A stretch of DNA of 16,928 nt from PVC group bacterium (ex Bugula neritina AB1) (GTDB lineage: Bacteria; GCA-001730085), in contig MDLB01000072.1 in assembly GCA_001730085.1 (NCBI GenBank), forward strand, positions 1 to 16,928, written 5' to 3'. Of the stretch, positions 1-6,239 are shown in pieces. Position 1 is the stretch's first letter; each line of letters starts with the position of its first letter. The translations under genes and the position numbers were made by a program. Under the pieces are notes generated by a model that was not told where the DNA came from, did not search any database, and was given only the letters and a program-made list of their open reading frames with translations.

Positions 1-135
1 GGCTACAGTGCAAACGCTGACCGTAATGCGGGGCGTAATATCTTAGAGGCAGGGCATGCCTTGTTAGCTTGTGGAGAAAATCCGTTAGGAATTTCTATGA
101 AGCAAGAACCCCTAGTTGCTAAAAAAATAGCTTAG
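1..135 (+). CDS. tnpB: RNA-guided nuclease TnpB (IS605 OrfB), C-terminal 44 residues, 5' end outside window
   Basis: Frame 1 is open from base 1 to a TAG stop at 133-135. The visible peptide contains [18 protein letters not shown]. This matches the end of the TnpB zinc ribbon (the GY after the last Cys pair) and the third RuvC motif, whose Asp in NAD is a catalytic metal ligand in the family. TnpB is a nuclease guided by an RNA made from the element's right end. The piece is intact where visible, but the rest of the gene lies upstream, so activity cannot be judged. Confidence 0.85.
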   Translation, partial: GYSANADRNAGRNILEAGHALLACGENPLGISMKQEPLVAKKIA

Positions 136-147
136 TAAATCTAGGAA

Positions 148-169
148 TCACCTTCCTTTAGGTAGGTGA
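148..169 (+). repeat. Right-end hairpin of the IS605-type element, possible 3' part of an omega RNA scaffold
   Basis: tcaccttcct (148-157) and aggtaggtga (160-169) are complementary except for one T-T mismatch. In use the innermost pairs must open to make a loop. The hairpin lies 12 bases after the tnpB stop and just inside the inferred element end. In IS200/IS605 elements this subterminal hairpin is recognised by TnpA and also forms the 3' part of the TnpB guide RNA. The guide segment would then begin at about 179. Function here is inferred from position. Confidence 0.55.
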
Positions 170-178
170 GGATGTCAA

Positions 179-360
179 CTAGATGATTATTAAGAGCTTT
201 CTCTGTCTTAAAAGTAGCTTCACATTTCGAGCATTTATAACTTATATAATTTTTAACACTTTGTATATGAATATTGATTTTAATAGTTTTAGGAGAAATT
301 ATTTGTTCATTGTTTAAGTTTTTTAATGAACTTGAAGTAGATAAAGCGTAGATGTTTCAT
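179..360 (-). pseudogene. Decayed C2H2 zinc-finger gene, interrupted by the IS605-type element
   Basis: On the minus strand a frame reads from after a TGA (357-359) into a peptide containing ALSTSSSLKNL and then YKCSKCEATF...LNNHL. This is the first half of a C2H2 finger: Cys codons 231-233 and 222-224, Phe 210-212, Leu 192-194, first His 183-185. Codons below about 179 come from the insertion sequence and run to a stop at 141-143, so the second zinc-binding His is lost. The piece resembles the gene at 422-1347 in both protein (ISYKCSKCEA versus IKYKCTKCEA) and DNA (near 325-345 compared with 1274-1300). The ATG at 358-360 is in a different frame, so the N-terminus is also broken. This is a paralogue fragment and is probably not expressed as a working protein. 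Confidence 0.7.
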
Positions 361-421
361 GAAAAAGAAATTTAAAATTATAGTGAATATAGTTAGATTT
401 TTATATTTGATGTGATAACTT

Positions 422-1347
422 TTAGGCATTTTTTCTATGATTTTGCTTATCGGTTAAGTAAGGTAAAAATCTATTTTGTTTTAATAAAGATTTGTTTCTT
501 AAACTAGGTATTGAAGTTTGTGTAGGGGCATGACTTTCCATATGTTTTTTGAGATCTTTTTTTAAACAAACTCTTCCACATTTTTGACATTGAGATGTTA
601 GCTCTCTTTTATGGAAAGACGCAATATGAGGCTTACACAGTTCATGAGAAGGGAACAGGAGCATACATAATGAACAAGAATATCTAATTGAAAATTTGAT
701 ATCATTTTTATAAGTTAAATTAAGATGGCTAGTTTTACAATGTTCTTGAATAAGTTCGGGTTTTTCGAAAAAAGCTTCACATTTAGTGCATTTATATTTA
801 ATATATAGAGGTCTAATTTTATTTGTTATTTCCATTTTATGTTTAAAAAGATATTTTTCATAATTTGTATGATTAGTAAATGTTATATGACAATGAGGAC
901 ATTTAAATTTTGGATCTATAACCTTTTTATTACTAGCTAGAGGAAGGCTAGAGTCTAAAGAGTAGCTATATTCAGTTAAAATATTGGAATCTTCTGTTTC
1001 TTCGTTTTCAGAAGATTTTTCAGCTTTGTTACTAGCTAGAGGAAGGCTAGAGTTTAAAGAGTAGATATGTTCAGTTAAAATATTGGAATGTTCTGTTTCT
1101 TCGTTTTCAGAAGATTTTTTAGCTAAATTTCCAAGTTCGGAAAAAAGATCAGGGAGAGCTGTATTAGCGAGTATTTGATCTGATTTGATAAGATACTTGC
1201 TTATTAAAAGTAGGTAGCATGCTTTTTCGGACTGGAGTACGGTTTTATCGTCAGAAGTTCTTGAGTACGGACTTAAAGAACTTGAAGGGGATAAAGAATG
1301 TAGTTTTAATAAAATAAAGATAAAAAAATAATTATAAATTTAAACAT
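422..1347 (-). CDS. C2H2 zinc-finger protein with hydrophobic N-terminus; frameshift at a T7 tract
   Basis: The minus frame is open from 1339 to the TAA at 422-424. The first in-frame ATG is at 835-833, but protein-like sequence continues far upstream, so a start at 835 would cut a finger in two. Fingers from the N-terminus: a degenerate one (901-839, CPHC with Tyr at the first His position); two classical fingers (790-725 and 676-611, C-x2-C-x12-H-x4-H); and a shorter one (589-530, C-x2-C-x11-H-x3-H). The linkers are long and are not of the TGEKP type. A serine- and acid-rich segment with a 33-residue tandem repeat precedes the fingers. An ATG at 1347-1345 starts MFKFIIIF, a signal-peptide-like stretch, but it is one base out of frame with the body. 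One extra T in the T7 tract (1328-1322) would join them into about 308 residues. Such fingers bind DNA, RNA or protein in eukaryotes and are uncommon in bacteria. An exported protein acting on a host is possible but is inference. The frameshift may be decay, phase variation or a sequencing error. Confidence 0.65.
930..1127. repeat. Two tandem copies of a 99-bp direct repeat in the zinc-finger gene
   Basis: The copies are 930-1028 and 1029-1127, both starting ttactagctagaggaagg, with about five differences over the first 95 bases. They encode two 33-residue units on the minus strand, each with the pattern LASNK..EKSSENEETE.SNILTE. Because 99 is a multiple of three, gain or loss of a unit keeps the frame. 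The high identity points to a recent duplication. Confidence 0.9.
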
Positions 1348-1645
1348 ATTTATTTGTTATATTTAAATAATATTAAAAATTCAACATATTTTTATATGAA
1401 TATTGTATATTTATGCTAACTGTGAAGAATTTACTATTCTATATTGACTAGTTGATGGAGTTGAAGACTTAGGAAGTGGGCTGGTTTTAGGTTGATTGGA
1501 GTGTGGACGGACATAAGAGGTAGTGGGATACTTAACCTGTCCTTGATAATTTCAATAATTTAAGATTGTGTAGAGATTTCATTTTTGTTAAAATTTTTCT
1601 GTGATTTCTTTTTAATTTTTTATTTATGAGTAAAGGTAGGATTTT
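1340..1645. other. Intergenic region with a short gene remnant and no convincing promoter
   Basis: This very AT-rich stretch lies between the zinc-finger gene and the dUTPase gene. A possible -35 (TTGTTA, 1585-1590) has no good -10 at the right distance. The ribosome binding site of the dUTPase (aaaggtagg, 1632-1640) lies at its right edge. The only coding-like part is the minus-strand remnant at 1411-1551. Confidence 0.5.
1411..1551 (-). pseudogene. Remnant of a Pro/Ser/Thr-rich protein C-terminus
   Basis: The minus strand is open for 46 codons between a TGA (1554-1552) and a TAA (1413-1411). It reads GQVKYPTTSYVRPHSNQPKT followed by a Ser/Pro/Thr-rich tail ending in NSSQLA. There is no start codon. 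An ATG upstream in another frame opens MKSLHNLKLLKLSRTG and then stops, so one frameshift could have split a slightly longer gene. I recognise no family. The composition looks protein-like, but chance cannot be excluded at this length. Confidence 0.3.
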
Positions 1646-2059
1646 ATGGACTTCAAAAGTATGAGTGATTTAGATTTTATTTTTGATCAACAAAAAAAAC
1701 TAAACACACGGATTGAACCCGATTTATATGAAAAGATGGAGGATCCTGACTTTCGTAGGCGCTGGTTTTTAAACTATACACTTGCTTTGCAACAAGAGAT
1801 ATCAGAGGCGATAGATAGTACTCAGTGGAAATGGTGGAAAAAAGGTGAAGATGATTGGGATAATATCAAAATAGAGCTTGTAGATATGCTTCATTTTTGG
1901 GTAAGTATGTGTCAAGTTGCCGGTATGGATGCTAAAGAGGTGAAAGAGTTGTACATTAAAAAAAATAAGTTGAATCATGATAGGCAAGAGGGTGGGTATA
2001 AAGAAGGCACATACCAAAAATATGTGGATGGAGTAGAGGATAACGCGAATCTTCTTTAA
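1646..2059 (+). CDS. Dimeric dUTP diphosphatase (all-alpha, dUTPase-2 / MazG-like fold)
   Basis: Hydrolyses dUTP to dUMP and diphosphate, keeping uracil out of DNA and supplying dUMP for thymidylate synthesis; cytosolic. The 137 residues carry the family's metal-binding motifs: E51-x2-E54 in QQEISEAIDS and E77-x2-D80 in IELVDMLHFW. Between them lies the WKWWKKGE segment (61-68) typical of the dimeric enzyme. The C-terminal NKLNHDRQEGGYKEGTY and DGVEDN match the third conserved block. It is unrelated to the trimeric beta-barrel dUTPase. The start ATG follows aaaggtagg with 5 bases between. The gene converges on mnmD, and the two stop codons share TTAA (2056-2059). A dCTP/dUTP-type relative is possible but less likely. 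Confidence 0.88.
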   Translation: MDFKSMSDLDFIFDQQKKLNTRIEPDLYEKMEDPDFRRRWFLNYTLALQQEISEAIDSTQWKWWKKGEDDWDNIKIELVDMLHFWVSMCQVAGMDAKEVKELYIKKNKLNHDRQEGGYKEGTYQKYVDGVEDNANLL

Positions 2060-2763
2060 GAGTTAGGTTTTTCATGACCTTTTAGGGCTCGAAGCATATG
2101 ATGCTTCCCCAAAGCTCCTTTTAATCTTTCTAAGTGAAAAAGAGCGTTTCTAATGGCTTCTTTGACTTGACCTTGAGAAGAATAAGTCACCAAAACGCTT
2201 TTGTCACTCATGCTTTGATAAATCTTTGAAAAAACATCTTTCTCCCAAAGTTCAGGTTGTACTTTGGGAGAAAATGCGTCAAAATAAACAACATCATAAT
2301 GTTTTTTTTCTAATTCGACACTTAGTAAAGAGGTCATCTTTTTTTTAAAATAAAAATTGGTAAGAGCTTGGTGACTTTTTTCCCATGAAGAAGTGTGAAT
2401 ATCTTGAAAAAAACTAGCCTGCTCGGGAGATAATTTTAACATTTCGGGATAATTTAACAGAGAAAATTCTTCTTTAGAGAGAGGACTTGTTTCCAAAGAG
2501 GTATATTTGATAGTATGTTCTTTATTTTTTTCACAGATCAAATATGTTAGTAAGGCATTCAAACCTGTTCCTAATCCGATTTCTAAAATACGTATTTCTT
2601 TATTATCTTTTTGCCATTTTTTAAAAAACATCAAACCATTTTCAATATAAACATGTTTGGATTCTCCAATGGCTCCAAACCAAGAATGGTAATATTCATC
2701 AAGATCTGGTAGGTAAAAAGTGTAAGATCCTTCCTTGGTTTTGAATATCTTTTTTTGAGACAC
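2056..2763 (-). CDS. mnmD: tRNA 5-methylaminomethyl-uridine(34) methyltransferase MnmD
   Basis: Uses S-adenosylmethionine to methylate the aminomethyl group on wobble U34 of tRNAs pre-modified by MnmE/MnmG, giving mnm5U. The 235 residues correspond to the methyltransferase half of MnmC only; there is no FAD oxidase domain, as in stand-alone MnmD. Visible blocks: YHSWFGAIGESKHVYIENGL (25-44), the SAM loop LEIGLGTGLNAL (60-71), VVYFDAFSPKVQPELW (158-173) with the conserved DAFSP, and the C-terminal LGKHHMLRALKG. The start is GTG (2763-2761), preceded by AGAAGGA with 10 bases between. It is the last gene of the nuoF-rmuC-mnmD operon, 28 bases after rmuC. Stand-alone MnmD needs another route, such as the ammonium pathway of MnmEG or a separate oxidase, to supply its nm5U substrate. 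Confidence 0.88.
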   Translation of the reverse strand: MSQKKIFKTKEGSYTFYLPDLDEYYHSWFGAIGESKHVYIENGLMFFKKWQKDNKEIRILEIGLGTGLNALLTYLICEKNKEHTIKYTSLETSPLSKEEFSLLNYPEMLKLSPEQASFFQDIHTSSWEKSHQALTNFYFKKKMTSLLSVELEKKHYDVVYFDAFSPKVQPELWEKDVFSKIYQSMSDKSVLVTYSSQGQVKEAIRNALFHLERLKGALGKHHMLRALKGHEKPNS

Positions 2764-2791
2764 GGCTTGAATTTCCTTCTGGGATTAAGAT

Positions 2792-4003
2792 TTACGACGA
2801 TGAAATATCCGCAAGGGCACGTGGATTCTTTTCTACAGGGGGAAGGGGTTGGATATCACTTTTTGAAGAGATACCTAAATCTTTGAACTTTCGTGCAGAA
2901 ACCAAAACTCTGCTTTCTAGGCTTCCTACCGATTGATTATAAGCTTCCGTTGACCTTGCTAAAGTTTTTCCCACTTGAGCATAGTGACTTGTGAATGTTG
3001 CTAAGCGATCATATATTTCTCGACCAAGTTTTTCTATTTCTTGAGCTGTTTGATTCAGTTTCTCTTGTCGCCAGCCATAGGCAATAGAGTGTAGAAGAGC
3101 AATCAGAGTTGTTGGAGTTGCGATGATAACTTTTTGAAGAATACCATCTTCGATGAGGTTTTTTTCAAATTCTACAGCGACACTAAAAAAAGATTCGCCA
3201 GGGATAAACATAACAACAAATTCAGGGCTTTTTTCAAATTGATCCCAGTAAGCTTTTTTAGCCAAATGGTTCATATGGTAGATAACTTGTTGGGTGTGTT
3301 TTTTTAAACCTTGTTCTCTTTCTTTTTCGCTCGTGGTTTCTATAGCTTCCAAGTAGGCTTGTAAAGGAACTTTGGCATCAACAACAAGAGTTCTTTGTCC
3401 TGGTAGATTCACGATCATGTCCGGACGAAAATGAAGCTCTTTTTCGGCGTCAAAAACCGTTTTTTGCTCTTCAAAGTCGCAGTGCTCAACCATTCCGGCT
3501 AATTCGGCAACACGTTTGAGAGTTATTTCTCCCCAGCGCCCACGAACCTGCGGCTTTTTTAAAGCAGATACGAGGTTGCCTGTTTCCTTCTTTAATTCGC
3601 GGTGCGTTTCTGTGAGCATACGCATTTGTTCTTCTAAACCACCATACATCTTCTGACGATTTTCTTCTAACTTTTGATTTTGCTCTGCCACAGACTTCAT
3701 CATACTTTCGATGGGTTTTAAACCATGAAGAATGGTATCTTCTTTTTTTTCCCATTTGTGTTCTGCTTCCGAAAGGATTTTTTCGAAAGAAGATTGAGCG
3801 AGGTTTAATAATGTTGAATGGTTTTTTTCGAGAGCTTTCTCGGTCATTTCTTCAAAAGTATTTTTTAAATAATTTTGATTTTTTTCTGAGGAAGTTTCTT
3901 TGAACTTAGAAAGTAGCTTTGTGTAGCGGCGATGGATATAAAAAGAAAAGAGCAAAAAGATGATCAGTAAAGTGATAGGGTAAAGGAGTGAAACCATGTC
4001 CAC
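2792..4003 (-). CDS. rmuC: DNA recombination protein RmuC, membrane-anchored
   Basis: RmuC-family proteins limit inversions between short inverted repeats and are predicted nucleases; the biochemical role is poorly defined. Residues 4-23 are a single hydrophobic helix followed by HRRYTK, so the protein is anchored with the rest inside. A long charged coiled coil spans about 35-150. The RmuC domain starts at GRWGE (155-159) and includes the restriction-like core RPDMIVN (193-199) and VVDAK (207-211). Conserved blocks KVIIATPTTLIALLHSIAYG and SRVLVSARKF follow. Length (403) is normal. The GTG at 4003 is the longest start; ATG at 3997-3995 is equally plausible, with AAGG (4012-4009) 11 bases upstream. 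Only 7 bases separate it from nuoF, so it is co-transcribed. Confidence 0.9.
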   Translation of the reverse strand: MDMVSLLYPITLLIIFLLFSFYIHRRYTKLLSKFKETSSEKNQNYLKNTFEEMTEKALEKNHSTLLNLAQSSFEKILSEAEHKWEKKEDTILHGLKPIESMMKSVAEQNQKLEENRQKMYGGLEEQMRMLTETHRELKKETGNLVSALKKPQVRGRWGEITLKRVAELAGMVEHCDFEEQKTVFDAEKELHFRPDMIVNLPGQRTLVVDAKVPLQAYLEAIETTSEKEREQGLKKHTQQVIYHMNHLAKKAYWDQFEKSPEFVVMFIPGESFFSVAVEFEKNLIEDGILQKVIIATPTTLIALLHSIAYGWRQEKLNQTAQEIEKLGREIYDRLATFTSHYAQVGKTLARSTEAYNQSVGSLESRVLVSARKFKDLGISSKSDIQPLPPVEKNPRALADISSS

Positions 4004-4010
4004 ATCAACC

Positions 4011-5342
4011 TTAAGTCATAAAAGTTTGAGGGTAGTTAACCAAATGAAATTTTTGGGCTTTTTCATCGAAATCGTCGATTTTTCCCAAAAAAGCTTTTTT
4101 AGGGAAGGTGCATTTTTTTCCGAGGTGGTCCAGAAATTCCTGTTTAAAAGTTGTTAAAAAACTTTCCATCAGGATTTTTTCTTCGTGAGAAAGGAAGCAT
4201 CTTGTTTGATCGGTCACATGTCCACATTGCAAAAGGATAGCTTCCATATCTTTTTCTGAGCCTTTCCCTTGGTGTATTTTCCATAAAAGGGATGAAATAT
4301 TTTGACATCCTATTTTGCAAGGCATACATTGCCCGCAAGACTCGCGTGCTAAAAAGGAAGAAAAAATAGCTGCGGCTTCGACCATACAAACCCCTTCGTC
4401 AAAAACGATAAATCCACTTGAACCCAAGCCTGACCCAGCTTTCTTCATAGATCCAAAGTCTAGAGGGGTTTCGAATTTATCTGGTGTTAGCACAGGGTTT
4501 GCAACTCCAGAAAAAACAGCTTTGATTGGAAAGTTACTATCTTCGGGGCCACCACCGTGAGTGTTCAAAAGAACATTAAAAGGTGTACCCATTGGTAGCT
4601 CATACATTCCTGGGTTTTTGACATTTCCAGATAGCGTAAAAATGGTTGTTCCAGCGGTATCTTCACTCCCAATCGAGCGGAACCAGTCAGAGCCTTTTGC
4701 CAAAATATGGGTGGCATGATTAAATGTTTCAATATTGTTGACAACTGTAGGGTTATGTTCTTCGGGTTTCGGGAAAGCACCGAGGATATAGGTTGGAGCG
4801 ACACGAGGCATGGCTCCTCCACCGCTTAAAACTTCAAGAAGACCACGTTCTTCACCAAATAAATATTCATCAGGACCTAAAAATAGCGAAACATCGTCTT
4901 TTTCACAAAGACCGGCTTTTTCAAAATCAAGGATCGCCTGCTTCACATTAGCAACAGGGATTTTGTACTTTGCCTTTAGTCCAATATAAGCTCGAGTAGC
5001 CCCAATAGCGTATTTAGCGATCAAGAGACCTTCCACTAGCGGGTAGGGGTTTTTTTTGAGTAAAAAGCGGTCTTTGTATGTTCCAGGTTCACCTTCTGAT
5101 CCATTGCAAACAACATATTTCTTTGGAGAAGGGTCAGATCGTACACCACCCCATTTGATGAAAGTTGGAAAACCTGCACCCCCGCGACCACGCAAGCCAG
5201 CTTTTTTTAGGGTTTCAATAACATCTGTAGGCTTCATGTTCAAAGCATTTTTTAAGCCTTGAAGACCTCCGATATCTTCATAATTTTTTATGTTTTTGAT
5301 AATTTGATTGTTTTCTGGAAGTAAAATAGTTTGGCTACCCAT
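4011..5342 (-). CDS. nuoF: NADH-binding flavoprotein of complex I / NAD-linked hydrogenase type (NuoF-like)
   Basis: Binds NADH, FMN and one 4Fe-4S cluster and feeds electrons into a larger oxidoreductase. Seen in 443 residues: GLRGRGGAGFP (49-59, FMN/NADH glycine loop), NGSEGEPGTYKDR (80-92), YLFGEERGLLE (160-170, where NuoF usually has GEETALIE), NPTVVNNIETF (197-207), and the cluster motif ESCGQCMPC with Cys336, 339 and 342 and the fourth ligand Cys382. All ligands are present. It lacks the N-terminal thioredoxin-like and C-terminal ferredoxin domains of HydB/HoxF-type proteins, so it looks like plain NuoF, though somewhat divergent. ATG at 5342 is preceded by AAAGGG. No nuoE or nuoG is adjacent; downstream are rmuC and mnmD. 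Partners must be encoded elsewhere. A non-Nuo role, such as with a formate dehydrogenase or hydrogenase, cannot be excluded. Confidence 0.82.
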   Translation of the reverse strand: MGSQTILLPENNQIIKNIKNYEDIGGLQGLKNALNMKPTDVIETLKKAGLRGRGGAGFPTFIKWGGVRSDPSPKKYVVCNGSEGEPGTYKDRFLLKKNPYPLVEGLLIAKYAIGATRAYIGLKAKYKIPVANVKQAILDFEKAGLCEKDDVSLFLGPDEYLFGEERGLLEVLSGGGAMPRVAPTYILGAFPKPEEHNPTVVNNIETFNHATHILAKGSDWFRSIGSEDTAGTTIFTLSGNVKNPGMYELPMGTPFNVLLNTHGGGPEDSNFPIKAVFSGVANPVLTPDKFETPLDFGSMKKAGSGLGSSGFIVFDEGVCMVEAAAIFSSFLARESCGQCMPCKIGCQNISSLLWKIHQGKGSEKDMEAILLQCGHVTDQTRCFLSHEEKILMESFLTTFKQEFLDHLGKKCTFPKKAFLGKIDDFDEKAQKFHLVNYPQTFMT

Positions 5343-5583
5343 TGAATTCCCTTTATCCTTTTATTCTTAAAAGGCCGAAACCTTTGCACAGTTTCAAGTA
5401 TTTGATCTTTTGCCCGTTGTATAAAGACTTTGCGGGTTTAAAAAAGTTCATAACGTATTGAGTAGATGAAATCCTTTGTCCTCATTTTAAACCTTTTAAA
5501 AAAACTAAAATTAAATAATTTGAAATATTTTAAACGGTTTTGAGGTTGTCTATTTTAAAAAAAATACGGAAAAACTATTCAAT
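5343..5583. other. Intergenic region upstream of nuoF
   Basis: About 240 AT-rich bases hold the nuoF leader and, presumably, the promoter of the nuoF-rmuC-mnmD operon on the minus strand. I find no -35/-10 pair I would defend; a TTTATAC at about 5424-5418 could be a -10. The only clear signal is the ribosome binding site just upstream of the nuoF ATG. Confidence 0.4.
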
Positions 5584-5661
5584 TGGTAGCGGCGCAGGGA
5601 TTCGAACCCCGGACCTTAGGATTATGATTCCTCTGCTCTAGACCAACTGAGCTACGCCGCC
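5584..5661 (-). tRNA. tRNA-Met (CAT), elongator type
   Basis: Full cloverleaf on the minus strand: acceptor GGCGGCG / CGCCGCT (ending in a G-T pair), D stem GCTC / GAGC, anticodon loop ATCATAA, T arm CGGGG-TTCGAAT-CCCTG, discriminator A and encoded CCA. The stretch GGAATCATAATCC matches elongator tRNA-Met rather than initiator tRNA or tRNA-Ile(CAT). The outer anticodon-stem pair is a G-A mismatch. The D loop is one base longer than usual. Confidence 0.95.
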
Positions 5662-5675
5662 ACTTAGAAGAAGGA

Positions 5676-5704
5676 AGTCTACTATAAAAGGGTCAATTAG
5701 TCAA
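5676..5704 (-). promoter_or_regulatory. Likely sigma70 promoter of tRNA-Met
   Basis: On the minus strand TTGACT (5704-5699) and TAGACT (5681-5676) are separated by 17 bases. The expected start point lies a few bases before the tRNA 5' end at 5661. The -35 matches five of six consensus bases; the -10 is weaker. Identified by inspection only. Confidence 0.5.
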
Positions 5705-6233
5705 GAAATAACTCTTTATATTAATGATAGAGAAGTATTTTAAAATATCTCAAACACTTTCTTTCTCGATCTATTAAAAAGACTTCGCTTTTAAAAAAAA
5801 TATATTTTAGTAGGTTTTATTGCCTTTTTCAAAAAGAAAAATTATTGTTAAATCAGATGCAAAAAAGCTTATCCTGTATTTTGAAATAGGTCTAAAATAC
5901 ATCCTATATTTTTAAAATTAAAAAAAACGCTGATTTTAAAATGAAAAAATTTCTAGTTAATAGTATTTGATCATTTTGAATGTAAAATCATAAAAATGAT
6001 TTAAAAACTTTCCAATCATAGATATCCTTAAGGTTGTCTAGATCTTTGTCTTGAAGATAATGTTTGACAAAAAGTTTTTGTTTTTCGTACACTTATAGGG
6101 CTATCCGTACAAAAAGTTATGGATACTGATGTGTTTTTCTTAATGATCAATTTTTTATCTATGAAATTGAACGAAATACGTAATTTGCTTACAAATTCAA
6201 ATTTATAAAGATTTTTCGATTGGGGGTTATGTT
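5705..6233. other. Long AT-rich intergenic region upstream of the giant TPR gene
   Basis: This stretch of over 500 bases has no credible coding sequence and many A/T runs. Two near-identical 12-mers, atcctgtatttt (5871) and atcctatatttt (5901), lie about 30 bases apart. The clear functional signal is the promoter at 6064-6093, which leaves a leader of about 130 bases before the start codon. No riboswitch or RNA gene was recognised. Confidence 0.5.
6064..6093 (+). promoter_or_regulatory. Likely sigma70 promoter of the giant TPR gene
   Basis: A perfect TTGACA (6064-6069) is followed after 18 bases by TACACT (6088-6093), with four of six -10 matches. Transcription from about 6100 would give a leader of roughly 135 bases. 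It is the best promoter match in the region and faces the gene. Confidence 0.6.
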
Positions 6234-6239
6234 TTGATG
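6222..6239 (+). promoter_or_regulatory. Ribosome binding site and overlapping start signals of the TPR gene
   Basis: GGGGG (6222-6226) precedes three possible starts. ATG at 6229 gives only ATG TTT TGA and lies too close to the G-run. TTG at 6234-6236 and ATG at 6237-6239 are in frame with the long gene. ATG 6237 is preferred: the spacing of 10 is acceptable and MKKVFSF is a typical signal-peptide start. The stop of the two-codon mini-ORF overlaps this ATG as TGATG. Confidence 0.6.

Larger units (their letters stand above)
1..179 (+). mobile_element. Right end of an IS200/IS605-type (TnpB) insertion sequence, left part outside window
   Basis: The window opens inside a TnpB reading frame. Its stop is followed by a short hairpin and the motif gaggatgtcaac, a common right-end signature of IS200/IS605 elements. 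The boundary near 178-180 is inferred: at 180 the opposite strand becomes a C2H2 zinc-finger coding sequence that breaks off between its first and second zinc-binding histidines. The element therefore appears to have inserted into that gene. Whether a tnpA gene exists upstream cannot be seen. Confidence 0.75.

Noticed and set aside
422-835. Zinc-finger protein starting at the ATG at 835
   Set aside because: The reading frame continues 168 codons upstream with protein-like composition and a fourth, degenerate finger that this ATG would cut through, so 835 is unlikely to be the true start.
3486-3755. Minus-strand 89-codon frame inside rmuC
   Set aside because: Overlaps the clearly conserved RmuC coiled coil and domain start in another frame; Arg/Lys-rich shadow without a motif.
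5353-5451. 32-codon minus-strand ORF just upstream of nuoF (starts MNFFKPAKSLYNG)
   Set aside because: No ribosome binding site, no recognisable motif, and this length is expected by chance; left as nuoF leader.
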